Shown: positions 9,681 through 17,781, counted from the stretch's first letter. The stretch: DNA of 64,000 nt from Dasania phycosphaerae (GCF_026891035.1 NZ_JAPTGG010000010.1:120813-184812), one strand, 5' to 3'. Made by a program: numbers and translations. Notes: generated by a model from the sequence alone, not told the origin.

Positions 9681-10610
9681 TTAAGCAATTTTTTCAGCCA
9701 CACGCATAATGGCACTGCGTGAGCGTACATTGCCCTGCACCTCATCACTGCCTGCGCGCACGGCCTTGCCGATTTGCTTCATGCGTTTATTTAATTGTGA
9801 ATCCATAATGGGCACACCAGCAGGTAGTACGTCGCCGCGCACCTGCTGCTTAATAAAACGCTTTACCATGCGATCTTCTAACGAGTGAAAACTAATCACT
9901 ACCAAACGACCACCCACAGCCAAAAGATCCAAGGCCTGATTTAATAGCTCTTCTAAATCACCCAGCTCGTTATTAATAAAAATACGTATGCCCTGAAAGG
10001 CTTTGGTCGCCGGGTTTTTACCGCGCTCCCATGCCGGGTGCGCAGCCGCCACCACTTTTTGCAAATGCAAAGTGGTGCTTATAGGATTTTGTTCACGCTC
10101 TTTGACTATGGCTTCGGCTATGCGCAGGGCGTAGCGTTCTTCACCATAGTCTTTAAGCACTTGCCTAATTTCGGCTACAGAGGCTTCCGCCAGCCACTCA
10201 GCGGCGCTTTGGCCAGCATCGGGATTCATGCGCATATCTAAATAACCATCGCGCATAAAACTAAAGCCGCGCTCGGCTTGATCCAGCTGCGGTGACGACA
10301 CCCCTAAGTCCAATAAAATACCGTCTAACTTATCTATGCCCTGAGCGGCAATAAAATGATCCAGCTCAGCAAAAGAGCCCTGCACTATGCGAAAACGTGA
10401 GTCTTGCTGCTCTAACTCCTTGCCTGTAGCTATGGCCTGCGGGTCTTTATCGGTGGCAATTAAACGGCCCCCCGCTGACAGGCGCTTTAAAATTTCACCG
10501 CTGTGGCCGCCGCGGCCAAAAGTGCCGTCGGCATAGCTGCCCTGCAGGCGTTGGTCGCCATCACCTAATAAGGCATCGACAGCCTCATGTAATAAAACGG
10601 TTTCGTGCAT
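9681..10610 (-). CDS. rsmH: RsmH (MraW), 16S rRNA m4C1402 methyltransferase
   Basis: RsmH is an SAM-dependent methyltransferase acting on the base of C1402 in the ribosomal decoding centre. The 309-aa protein begins MHETVLLHEAVDAL and has the family block DGTFGRGGHSGEIL near residues 29-42. It also has LDGILLDLGVSSPQLD and the C-terminal VVISFHSLEDRMVKRF. Length and position (second gene of dcw, 8 nt after mraZ) are typical. Together with RsmI, also in this window, it would produce N4,2'-O-dimethylcytidine at position 1402. Confidence 0.98.
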   Translation of the reverse strand: MHETVLLHEAVDALLGDGDQRLQGSYADGTFGRGGHSGEILKRLSAGGRLIATDKDPQAIATGKELEQQDSRFRIVQGSFAELDHFIAAQGIDKLDGILLDLGVSSPQLDQAERGFSFMRDGYLDMRMNPDAGQSAAEWLAEASVAEIRQVLKDYGEERYALRIAEAIVKEREQNPISTTLHLQKVVAAAHPAWERGKNPATKAFQGIRIFINNELGDLEELLNQALDLLAVGGRLVVISFHSLEDRMVKRFIKQQVRGDVLPAGVPIMDSQLNKRMKQIGKAVRAGSDEVQGNVRSRSAIMRVAEKIA

Positions 10611-10618
10611 ACGCTCGC

Positions 10619-11065
10619 CTAAAATGAAAATTCGCTGAGTGAAGCGGGCATCTCTTCATCGTCATCCTCTTCATTGAGGTAAGACTGCCAGTTTTCTTCG
10701 CTCCATAACTCCAAGTAATCAACTTGGCCTACCAATACGATTTTTTTCTCTAAACCTGCATATTCACGCAGCGTGGGCGGTATCAACACACGACCATTAC
10801 CCTCATCAACCTCTAAGGCGGTGGCGTAACCTAATACCACGCGCTTAATGCGCGCCGCTTTTTTGTTGGTGCTGGATAGGTTTTTAATTTCGGGCAGCTT
10901 TTGCTGCCAGCGTGGCTCTGGGTATACCAATAGGCATTTTTCAGTGGTATTTGCCGTTACAACAATGCTACCGCCGCAGTCAGACTGCAGCGTTTCCCGC
11001 ACTTTCGTGGGGATAGCGAGACGCCCTTTGGCGTCCATGTTGATAGCAAAATTGCCTTGGTACAC
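10619..11065 (-). CDS. mraZ: MraZ, transcriptional regulator of the dcw cluster
   Basis: MraZ is an AbrB-fold DNA-binding protein that represses its own dcw operon in E. coli. The product has two tandem half-domains, each with the signature around D-x-K-G-R (NMDAKGRLAIPTKVRE near residues 9-24, and DEGNGRVLIPPTLREYAG in the second half). The start is taken as the GTG at 11063-11065, giving 148 aa that begin (V/M)YQGNFAINMD. This aligns with the family N-terminus, while the longer open frame adds about 70 residues with no family counterpart. The start codon itself lies inside one of the AGTG repeats listed under the operator. Confidence 0.93.
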   Translation of the reverse strand: MYQGNFAINMDAKGRLAIPTKVRETLQSDCGGSIVVTANTTEKCLLVYPEPRWQQKLPEIKNLSSTNKKAARIKRVVLGYATALEVDEGNGRVLIPPTLREYAGLEKKIVLVGQVDYLELWSEENWQSYLNEEDDDEEMPASLSEFSF

Positions 11066-11149
11066 TTTTTTCCACTCAATTAGACTTTTTATGAGGATAA
11101 AAAAGCACCAAAAACCACTTAATGACACTTTTCTCCACTTTTGCACACT
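11062..11149 (-). promoter_or_regulatory. Candidate MraZ operator: 10-bp-phased AGTG(G/T) repeats
   Basis: Read on the minus strand, four pentamers AGTGT, AGTGG, AGTGT, AGTGG lie exactly 10 bp apart (plus-strand positions 11145-11149, 11135-11139, 11125-11129, 11115-11119). Two more (AGTGG 11072-11076 and AGTGT 11062-11066) are again 10 bp apart and cover the mraZ GTG start. Known MraZ sites are direct repeats of a TGGGN/AAAGTG(T/G) type, with 5-nt spacers in E. coli. The first repeat overlaps the -10 element, so binding would block the promoter. Binding itself is inferred. Confidence 0.75.
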
Positions 11150-11176
11150 ATAGGGAGGCAAGCGCAATATTGTCAA
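11147..11176 (-). promoter_or_regulatory. Predicted sigma-70 promoter of mraZ/dcw operon
   Basis: On the minus strand a perfect TTGACA (-35, positions 11171-11176) is followed by an 18-nt spacer and TATAGT (-10, positions 11147-11152). It lies about 80 nt upstream of the mraZ start codon and abuts the MraZ-type repeats. Confidence 0.75.
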
Positions 11177-11362
11177 GAAACAAAACCAGCTAAAAGCCAC
11201 GAATTTCGGGGTTTGTGAAGGGATCGTGCTGCCATTTGCAGCGAACAGGGCAAGCCAAAAACAGACAAATCCAGCCAAATCAAAACGATACAGAGCAAAC
11301 TTAATGTATTACTTTAAGTTTGTAACAGGAGTTTACAGGGGATTTATTTGCTGAGCTTAAGC

Positions 11363-11575
11363 TTACGAGTAAACAGGCCTTGCGCCTTGCAACCCAGCAG
11401 GCAAAAACATAGCACAGGCCACCCCCCAATGACAAACCGCCAACAAAATAAAACCCAGCACTGGATGTATGAAAGCGACTGTGACAGCATTCAGCAGCGG
11501 CACTACAACAGCCGCGACCACCAGCGCTCCATAATAAAACGCCTTGATAAAGGATATGCCCCACTTGCAGGTCAA
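11363..11575 (-). CDS. Possible small hydrophobic membrane protein (hypothetical)
   Basis: A 70-codon minus-strand frame starting at a TTG encodes a protein with two convincing hydrophobic stretches (residues ~14-36 and ~38-58), short polar ends and no long low-complexity run. I recognise no family. It lies in the gap between mraZ and ampG, and its 5' end overlaps the first 20 nt of ampG on the opposite strand. Against it: the start codon is weak, the only Shine-Dalgarno-like signal is a GGGG stretch a few bases upstream, and an overlapping frame is also open. Treat it as a candidate only. Confidence 0.27.
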   Translation of the reverse strand: MTCKWGISFIKAFYYGALVVAAVVVPLLNAVTVAFIHPVLGFILLAVCHWGVACAMFLPAGLQGARPVYS

Positions 11576-12866
11576 CTCAGCCCCACAGTTTTCTTGGCGA
11601 CAAGCTTTTTCGGTGTACTGCCAGCGCCCAGTAATCGCCCTGTTTTTTTTAGGCTTTGCCGCAGGCCTCCCTTTCCTGCTGGTATTCTCAACCCTCAGCG
11701 CCTGGCTAAACGATTACGGTATAGGAAAAACCACCATAGGCTTTTTTGGTTGGGTGGGCATCACTTATTCGATCAAGGTGCTGTGGTCGCCCATAGTCGA
11801 TCAACTCAGCATCCCCTACCTCAGCACTAAATTAGGCCAGCGCCGCAGCTGGATGCTAGCCGGCCAACTAGGCATAGCGCTGGGCTTACTGATACTGGCC
11901 CTGCTTAACCCACAGCAACATATAGTACTAATCGCCCTAGCGGCCTTATTGGTAGCCTTTTCCTCATCCACCCAAGACATTGCCATCGACGCCTTTAGAA
12001 TCGAATCAGCAAGGCAGGAATTTCAAGGTGCCATGTCGGCCAGCTACATTTTCGGTTATCGCCTAGCACTGTTAGCCGCTGGTGCTGGCAGCCTGTATTT
12101 AGCTGAGTTTTTTTCCTGGTCCGCCAGCTACCTGTGCATGGCGGCTTTAATGTTGGTGGGCATTATCACCAGCCTAGTCGTGCAAGAACCTAACGGCAGT
12201 AATAACCAGCACAGCCCGCGCAGCGAACACGACAGCCTGTTGCAATGGTTTAAACACGCCGTCATCGCCCCCTTTAGCGACTTCTTTCAACGCCAAGGCA
12301 GTTTTGCTTTATTGATACTTGGCTTTATTGCCGTGTTTCGCCTAAGTGACATTACCATGGGCATTATGGCCAACCCGTTTTATTTAGATTTGGGCTTTAG
12401 CAAAACCGACATAGCCGAGATAGGAAAAGTGTTTGGCTTTTTTATGACTATAGCCGGCTCATTTTTTGGCGGCCTGCTGGTGATACGCTATGGCGTACAC
12501 AAACCCTTAATTACAGGCGCAATAATGGTGGCCAGTACCAATTTATTATTTGTCGCCCTAGCCAACATAGGCCCCGATATATATTGGTTAATGGCCACTA
12601 TTAGCGCCGATAATTTAAGCGCAGGCTTGGCTAACGCGGCATTTATTGCCTATTTATCAGGCCTAACTAATAGAGCCTACACCGCCACTCAGTACGCATT
12701 GTTCAGTTCGCTAATGACATTACCGGGCAAATCGTTGAGTGGTTTTTCGGGAGTGATTGTTGATGCCAGCAGCTACCAAGTCTTTTTTACTTATGCTGCC
12801 GTGATGGGGATACCAGCTATTTTACTAGCGGTTTGGGTAATGAGGCATGATAAAAGGGTAGCGTAA
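11556..12866 (+). CDS. ampG: AmpG-type muropeptide permease (MFS)
   Basis: This looks like the proton-driven importer that returns anhydro-muropeptides to the cytoplasm for recycling, and so affects AmpC-type beta-lactamase induction where that circuit exists. The 436-aa product is a 12-helix-type MFS protein. The N-terminal half shows family features such as FLGFAAGLPFLLVFSTLSAW, GFFGWVGITYSIKVLWSP and the loop LGQRRSWML. The segment SSSTQDIAIDAFRIE is also typical of AmpG. I take the ATG at 11556, but AGGA is only 1-2 nt upstream, so the TTG at 11544 is possible. It diverges from mraZ, placing recycling next to murein synthesis. Confidence 0.85.
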   Translation: MPHLQVNSAPQFSWRQAFSVYCQRPVIALFFLGFAAGLPFLLVFSTLSAWLNDYGIGKTTIGFFGWVGITYSIKVLWSPIVDQLSIPYLSTKLGQRRSWMLAGQLGIALGLLILALLNPQQHIVLIALAALLVAFSSSTQDIAIDAFRIESARQEFQGAMSASYIFGYRLALLAAGAGSLYLAEFFSWSASYLCMAALMLVGIITSLVVQEPNGSNNQHSPRSEHDSLLQWFKHAVIAPFSDFFQRQGSFALLILGFIAVFRLSDITMGIMANPFYLDLGFSKTDIAEIGKVFGFFMTIAGSFFGGLLVIRYGVHKPLITGAIMVASTNLLFVALANIGPDIYWLMATISADNLSAGLANAAFIAYLSGLTNRAYTATQYALFSSLMTLPGKSLSGFSGVIVDASSYQVFFTYAAVMGIPAILLAVWVMRHDKRVA

Positions 12867-12880
12867 TAGCTACCCTTTTA
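12851..12880. terminator. Bidirectional rho-independent terminator (ampG / yajQ)
   Basis: A perfect 12-bp stem (TAAAAGGGTAGC, 12851-12862, pairs with 12869-12880) with a 6-nt loop is flanked by A and T runs. It overlaps the ampG stop codon and lies 10 nt from the yajQ stop, so it can serve both convergent genes. Confidence 0.85.
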
Positions 12881-12889
12881 TCATTAAAA

Positions 12890-13372
12890 TTAATCGCGAA
12901 AATTATTAAACTGCAAAGGCTGACCCAGTTCTTGCTCACGCAATAGCGCCATGGCCTGCTGTAAATCATCGCGCTTTTTACCAGTAACGCGCACTTTGTC
13001 GCCCTGTATCTGGCTTTGCACTTTCATTTTGCTGTCTTTAATAATTTTGACAATTTTTTTGCAGACGTCGCTCTCCAAGCCATTTTGCAAGGTCACTAAT
13101 TTTTTAACCTGCTTGCCTGCAGTTTCGACTTTACCCAAATTCATAGCCTGTGGATCGATTTTGCATTTCACCAAGGCGGTGCGCAGCATATCTTCCATCT
13201 GCCGAATTTGATAATCGGATTCGGCAAAAATAGTTACGGTAAAGTCTTTGCGCTCAAAACTGGCGTCTATACCTTTAAAGTCAAAACGAGTACCGATAAT
13301 ACGATTAGCTTGATCAATCGCATTGGTAAATTCATGAACATCTACTTCAGAGACAATATCAAAAGTGGGCAT
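12890..13372 (-). CDS. yajQ: YajQ family nucleotide-binding protein
   Basis: This 160-aa protein belongs to the UPF0234/DUF520 family. It starts MPTFDIVSEVDVHEFTNAID and has FDFKGIDASFER, QAMNLGKV and VRVTGKKRDDLQQAMALLRE, all typical. Family members have two ferredoxin-like domains. Some bind cyclic di-GMP and act as regulators (shown for Xanthomonas and Pseudomonas homologues), and others bind nucleotides or tRNA. Which applies here cannot be read from sequence, but two GGDEF proteins in the window make c-di-GMP relevant. It is apparently monocistronic and convergent with ampG. Confidence 0.93.
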   Translation of the reverse strand: MPTFDIVSEVDVHEFTNAIDQANRIIGTRFDFKGIDASFERKDFTVTIFAESDYQIRQMEDMLRTALVKCKIDPQAMNLGKVETAGKQVKKLVTLQNGLESDVCKKIVKIIKDSKMKVQSQIQGDKVRVTGKKRDDLQQAMALLREQELGQPLQFNNFRD

Positions 13373-13394
13373 AAATAAGTTCTCATTGCATTCG

Positions 13395-13459
13395 AAGCGG
13401 CAAGTTTTAAGCTACAAGCCTCAAGAAAACAAGCTGCACTACTTGCAGCTTGCCGCTTG
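13395..13459 (-). terminator. Nested inverted repeat, likely rnpB terminator
   Basis: AAGCGGCAAG (13395-13404) is repeated inverted at 13450-13459. Inside it AAGCTGCA (13431-13438) pairs with 13444-13451 across a 5-nt loop. Read on the minus strand the inner hairpin is followed by GTTTTCTT, the arrangement of a factor-independent terminator for rnpB. The outer arms suggest a REP-like repeat that has been adopted for this role. Confidence 0.5.
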
Positions 13460-13495
13460 AAACTTATAGCTCTGCCCCCTTAGGGGCGGAAAAAG

Positions 13496-13864
13496 TCGAG
13501 TCAGCAATAAGCCGGGTTCTGTATACGACAATCATTCATCTACGCCTTACGTCACCGCAAGGCTTTAGCAACCTACCCGCCCTCAGTGCGGGTCACACCT
13601 ATAGAGGGCCTATTTGGTCTTGCTCCGAACGGGGTTTACCATGCCACGAACGGTTACCCGTCGCGCGGTGCGCTCTTACCGCACCCTTTCAGCCTTACCT
13701 GTGCATTCCTAAGAATGCCATCGGCGGTCTACTCTCTGCTGCACTTTCCGTAGGCTCGCGCCCCCCAGGCGTTACCTGGCGTTCTACCCTATGGAGCCCG
13801 GACTTTCCTCCCTCCCAAATACGCCAAAAGGCATAAAAGAGACGGCGACTGCCTAGCCAACTCG
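13496..13864 (-). ncRNA. rnpB: RNase P RNA (M1 RNA), bacterial type A
   Basis: This is the catalytic RNA that matures tRNA 5' ends. On the minus strand the 5' region reads GAGTTGGCTAGGCAGTCGCC, followed by the universally conserved GAGGAAAGTCCGGGCTCC (CR I) near 13793-13810. The 3' part has ACAGAACCCGGCTTA (13508-13522), the other conserved hallmark. The terminal P1 helix is supported by GAGTTGGC (13856-13863) pairing with GCTGACTC (13498-13505), which sets the ends to within a few nucleotides. The length of about 369 nt is close to the 377 nt of E. coli. Open frames on both strands here are incidental. Confidence 0.97.
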
Positions 13865-13901
13865 GGCGTGACTCTACCATCACCGCCCCACAAAGCAAGA
13901 G

Positions 13902-14747
13902 CTAATCGGCCTTTTGCGCTAAACCGTATTGGTATAAAGGCTTCTTTTTAAGGCCAGTGATTTTAGCGGCCAGGGCTGAGGCCTGCTTTACCGATAACTC
14001 TTCTAACAACACATCCATAATGCGGCTAGCCTCCGCGTCCAGCTCAGTGCTGGCTACTACTGCGCCGCGTAATAGCAACACACACTCGCCGCGCTGCTGG
14101 TTGCTGTCGGCCGCCACCCAAGCCACCATTTCGGCCAAGGGCGCGCGCTTAATAGTTTCATAGGTTTTGGTGAGCTCGCGGGCCATTACCACCTCACGCT
14201 CGTCGCCCATCACCGCCTGCATATCTTGCAGGCTGGCAAGCAAGCGGTGGGGAGCCTCGTAAAAAATCAGCGTGCGGGGCTCTTCCTGCAAAGCTTGCAG
14301 ATGCTTGATGCGGCCCTGCTGCTTGGCCGGTAAAAAGCCTTCAAAAATAAACCGGTCTGAGGGCAGGCCTGCAGCACTCAGCGCTGCGATTGCGGCGCTG
14401 GCACCAGGCACCGGCACCACTTTCACACCGGCACTAATGGCGGCATCGACTATGCGATAGCCGGGGTCGGAAATTAGCGGGGTACCCGCATCGGAGATCA
14501 AGGCTATGGACTGGCCAGCCTGTATTTTGCCTATCAAATAATCCACGGTGTCGCTGCCACTGTGGTCGTGATAGGCTCGCAAGGGGGTTTCTATGCCAAA
14601 ATGCTGCATCAACCTCACACTATGGCGAGTATCTTCGGCTGCAATCAAGTCTACTGATTGTAGTACCTCCACCGCTCGGGGTACCATATCCCCTAAATTA
14701 CCTATAGGTGTTGCAACAATATAAAGCGCAGCTGTATGGTCCAACAA
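13902..14747 (-). CDS. rsmI: RsmI, 16S rRNA 2'-O-ribose C1402 methyltransferase
   Basis: RsmI is an SAM-dependent tetrapyrrole-methylase-fold enzyme that methylates the ribose of C1402. The 281-aa sequence has LYIVATPIGNLGDMVPRAVE, DLIAAEDTRHS, IALISDAGTPLISDPGYR and VPGASAAIAALSAAGLPSDRF, all diagnostic. It diverges from lpoA with only 44 nt between the start codons, the arrangement of yraL/yraM in E. coli. Confidence 0.97.
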   Translation of the reverse strand: MLDHTAALYIVATPIGNLGDMVPRAVEVLQSVDLIAAEDTRHSVRLMQHFGIETPLRAYHDHSGSDTVDYLIGKIQAGQSIALISDAGTPLISDPGYRIVDAAISAGVKVVPVPGASAAIAALSAAGLPSDRFIFEGFLPAKQQGRIKHLQALQEEPRTLIFYEAPHRLLASLQDMQAVMGDEREVVMARELTKTYETIKRAPLAEMVAWVAADSNQQRGECVLLLRGAVVASTELDAEASRIMDVLLEELSVKQASALAAKITGLKKKPLYQYGLAQKAD

Positions 14748-14791
14748 TAATACTCCCAGCGAATCGATGTGGGCGCTAGACTATCAACGCA

Positions 14792-16738
14792 ATGACATTC
14801 AGAACAGCCTTTTTTTCCACTGCCAAGCCAGCCTTATGCGCACTAGCCTTAGCAATGAGCTTGATCGCCTGCTCCCCACAACCCAGTGGCGAGCAAGACG
14901 CTGTTAACCTACAGGCACATAACAAGGCACAGCAAATACAAAGCTTGCTGCAACAACTACAAAAAAGTGCAGGCAATAAGCGGCTAAACCTGCAGCTCAC
15001 CTTGGTAGAGCTGTTACTAGAAGAGCAGCAGCGCGACCTAGCCAGCCAAACCCTAGAAGAGCTGCAAACCCAGCAATTAAACAATCAGCAATACATACGT
15101 TATAGCGAGCTACTGTGCCAACTCTACCTGCAACGCGGCCTCTATGAACAAGCGCTCACCGCCTTGGACAGAGAGCGCCTAGTCACTCTCAGCGATCAAT
15201 TTAGCATAGAGCAACAACTCAGCTTTACCCATTTGCGTGCCAAGGTCCTGGCCCTACTAGGCAGCCATCTGGCCAGCGCGCAACAGCGTATTTATATAGA
15301 CCCACTACTAGACAGCAGTACCCAAATCAGCAACCGCAAAAGCATTTGGCGCTCGCTGATGTATGTACCCACCGATGAACTGATACGCTATGAAAGCACT
15401 GCCTTTGGTGAAGAGTACAAGGGCTGGCTATCACTGGCGCTGATAGTAAAAACCGCACAGGGTGATTTAGACGAGCAAGTCAGGCGCCTAGATCAATGGC
15501 AACAGCACTGGCCCAACCACCCCGCCAACCAACCACTGCCCGAAGACTTAGCCTTAATACGCGAACTAGCTGCCAACCAGGCCAAACAAATCGCCCTGTT
15601 ACTGCCGCTATCCGGCTCACTGGCAGCCTATGGCCAAGCTATACGCGATGGTTTTATGGCCGCCCACTACCAAGCTATGCAGCAGCGCAGTAGCGCTCCT
15701 GTTATTAAAATTTACGATAGTGCCAGCAGTAATAATTTTGCCGAGCTATACCAACAAACCGTCAATGCTGGCGCCGAGGTAGTCATAGGCCCACTAGACA
15801 AGGCGCATGTGCGGCAACTCTTTGATGAAGCCATTAACACCCCCACACTGGCGCTTAACCGCATTGACGATTACGGCCAGCCGCCAGAGCAACTGTTTCA
15901 ATTTGGCCTGGCCCCCGAAGACGAAGCCTTGCAAATTGCCGAGCTGGCCTTTTTAGAAAACCGCCGCAACGCCCTGATTATTAGCCCGCGCAGCAGCTGG
16001 GGCGAAAAAGTCAGCGCCGCCTTTGAACAACACTGGCAACAACTGGGCGCCCAAACTCTAGGCAATAGCCAGTTCAGCGGCCAGCAAGATTTATCCGGCT
16101 CGATCAAAGACGCACTCTACCTGCAGCACAGCGAAAGCCGCGCCCGTCGCATACAACAGCTAGTGGGCCAACACATAGAGTTTGAGCCCAGGCGTCGCCA
16201 AGATATAGATATGATTTTTTTACTGGCCCACCCCGAACAGGCCCGCTCCATCAAACCGCTGCTCAACTACCACTATGCAGGTGACCTGCCTATTTATGCC
16301 ACCTCACGTATTTACAGCGGCTACCAGGACAGGAAAAAAGACAGCGATATTAACGGCATTAAATTCACCGATATCCCTTGGGTACTCAATCCCGACACGC
16401 CGCTAAAACATATCATTAACAGCGAGCTGGAAAACAGCAAGCTATACCAGCGTATGTATGCCTTAGGGGTAGACAGTTACCAACTCTACCCCCGCCTGAA
16501 ACAATTGCAGCACATACCCGATAGCCGCGTTTACGGCCAAACCGGCACCCTAAAATTAAACGCAAGCAATCAAATAGAACGTACGGTATTATTGGCCAAA
16601 TTTACTGGCGGGCGCGCTAAAATTATTGCCGCCGCCGATCAATCATTAAACCAAGCCGCAACCGCGCCCAGCAACAAATCCGAACAGCGGCGCGGCGCCA
16701 TAGATACACGAAGTATCGGCGATTACACGGCGCAGTAA
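14792..16738 (+). CDS. lpoA: LpoA, outer-membrane lipoprotein activator of PBP1A
   Basis: LpoA reaches through the periplasm to stimulate the bifunctional peptidoglycan synthase PBP1A. The 648-aa protein has a lipoprotein signal peptide with lipobox LIAC (Cys27), a helical TPR-like N-terminal domain (to about residue 260), then a periplasmic-binding-protein-like C domain beginning near QIALLLPLSGSLAAYGQAIRDG. Family signature text includes EVVIGPLDKAHVRQL and DMIFLLAHPEQAR. It heads the lpoA-yraN-diaA-dolP block. No strong Shine-Dalgarno precedes the ATG. Confidence 0.94.
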   Translation: MTFRTAFFSTAKPALCALALAMSLIACSPQPSGEQDAVNLQAHNKAQQIQSLLQQLQKSAGNKRLNLQLTLVELLLEEQQRDLASQTLEELQTQQLNNQQYIRYSELLCQLYLQRGLYEQALTALDRERLVTLSDQFSIEQQLSFTHLRAKVLALLGSHLASAQQRIYIDPLLDSSTQISNRKSIWRSLMYVPTDELIRYESTAFGEEYKGWLSLALIVKTAQGDLDEQVRRLDQWQQHWPNHPANQPLPEDLALIRELAANQAKQIALLLPLSGSLAAYGQAIRDGFMAAHYQAMQQRSSAPVIKIYDSASSNNFAELYQQTVNAGAEVVIGPLDKAHVRQLFDEAINTPTLALNRIDDYGQPPEQLFQFGLAPEDEALQIAELAFLENRRNALIISPRSSWGEKVSAAFEQHWQQLGAQTLGNSQFSGQQDLSGSIKDALYLQHSESRARRIQQLVGQHIEFEPRRRQDIDMIFLLAHPEQARSIKPLLNYHYAGDLPIYATSRIYSGYQDRKKDSDINGIKFTDIPWVLNPDTPLKHIINSELENSKLYQRMYALGVDSYQLYPRLKQLQHIPDSRVYGQTGTLKLNASNQIERTVLLAKFTGGRAKIIAAADQSLNQAATAPSNKSEQRRGAIDTRSIGDYTAQ

Positions 16739-16759
16739 ACACAAAACTAGGAGCCACGG

Positions 16760-17167
16760 ATGGCATTACAAAAGGTTGTTAATCGTTTAAAACGCTCGTA
16801 TCTAGCCCGCAAAAGCCAGTACAGTGGCCAGCAAGTAGAGCAATTAGCTGCTAAATATTTAACCCGACAGCAATTGCGCGTTTTAGAGTTTAACTACCGC
16901 TGCCGCCGCGGTGAAATAGACTTAATTATGCTAGAGGGTGAAACTATCGTCTTTGTAGAGGTACGCTACCGCCGCAGCAGCAGCCACGGCACACCGCTAG
17001 AAACCGTTGATTTTCGCAAACAGCAAAAGCTATTAACAACCGCTGAGCACTATCTACAGCAACATTTTCAAAACGCGCCCTGCCGTTTTGATGTAATTTC
17101 TGCCCAGCGCGCCCCTGCCAGTGCAGAGCTACATTTTGAGTGGGTTAAAAACGCGTTTAGTTATTAA
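16760..17167 (+). CDS. yraN: YraN family (UPF0102) putative nuclease
   Basis: This 135-aa protein belongs to the UPF0102 family, which has a restriction-endonuclease-like fold resembling Holliday-junction resolvases. The predicted active-site block is visible as RCRRGEIDLIML followed by IVFVEVRYR, the Glu-Asp-...-Glu-x-(Lys/Arg) arrangement. FDVI near the C-terminus is also conserved. An AGGAG lies 7 nt before the ATG. The biochemical role is not established in most bacteria. Its place between lpoA and diaA is conserved. Confidence 0.92.
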   Translation: MALQKVVNRLKRSYLARKSQYSGQQVEQLAAKYLTRQQLRVLEFNYRCRRGEIDLIMLEGETIVFVEVRYRRSSSHGTPLETVDFRKQQKLLTTAEHYLQQHFQNAPCRFDVISAQRAPASAELHFEWVKNAFSY

Positions 17168-17183
17168 AGTAAAAAGTGAATAA

Positions 17184-17774
17184 ATGATGGATTTGTACGA
17201 ATACGTTACAGAACTTTTCCACAGCCACATAGATACCAGCATGCGCAGCATGGAAGAGCTACCCATGGTGCTGGCCGAATGTGGCGAGCTGATGGCGCAA
17301 TGTTTACTAAGCGACAAAAAAATACTCTGCTGCGGCGAGGGCCAAAGCGGCGCCATAGCGCAAATATTTGCCAGCCACTTACTCAATCGTTTTAACCACG
17401 AGCGCCCAGGCCTGGCAGCCATCGCCCTTAATGACAGCACCACCGTTACCGCTATTACCGGCGAAGGCAACTTTGCCGAAGTCTTTGCCAAACAAATACG
17501 TGCACTGGGGCAATCGGGCGATATTTTATTGGTGCTCTCTAGCGGCAGCAATGTCACCTCTAGCTCACAAGCTATACAGGCCGCACACGATAGAGACATG
17601 CTAGTTATCACTATTAATAGCAACGAGCACGACAGCACTGCGCTGCTACTGCCTGAAGATATAGAGCTATGCATACCCTCTAATAACCGTGCCCGGGTAG
17701 GTGAAACACAGCTATTGATCGTCAATTGCCTGTGTGAAATTATTGAGCAACAACTTTTTGGCAGCGAGGAATAA
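17184..17774 (+). CDS. diaA: SIS-domain protein, DiaA-like DnaA initiator-associating factor
   Basis: This 196-aa sugar-isomerase (SIS) domain protein has the fold seen in DiaA and phosphoheptose isomerase GmhA. Visible are ILCCGEGQSGAIAQIFASHL, the serine/glycine loop LLVLSSGSNVTSSSQAIQAA and the helix after GETQLLIVNCLCEIIE. DiaA binds DnaA and stimulates initiation at oriC. GmhA needs extra catalytic residues I cannot confirm here. Conserved order after lpoA-yraN and before a BON lipoprotein favours DiaA over GmhA. Confidence 0.87.
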   Translation: MMDLYEYVTELFHSHIDTSMRSMEELPMVLAECGELMAQCLLSDKKILCCGEGQSGAIAQIFASHLLNRFNHERPGLAAIALNDSTTVTAITGEGNFAEVFAKQIRALGQSGDILLVLSSGSNVTSSSQAIQAAHDRDMLVITINSNEHDSTALLLPEDIELCIPSNNRARVGETQLLIVNCLCEIIEQQLFGSEE

Positions 17775-17781
17775 ACCCAGC

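Noticed and set aside
11066..11278. In-frame 5' extension of mraZ adding about 70 residues
   Set aside because: The extra residues match nothing in the MraZ family, and the extension covers the promoter and operator repeats; the GTG at 11063-11065 gives the family N-terminus.
11301..11564. 87-codon minus-strand frame upstream of mraZ
   Set aside because: Cys/Gly-rich composition looks like out-of-frame translation, and it overlaps the more protein-like 70-codon frame and the ampG start.
13450..13898. Open frames on both strands near 13.5-13.9 kb
   Set aside because: They lie on the RNase P RNA gene and have no protein-like features.
17734..17781. Longer N-terminus for the BON-domain lipoprotein
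   Set aside because: It overlaps diaA and would place the lipoprotein signal peptide internally; the ATG at 17782 gives a normal signal peptide.
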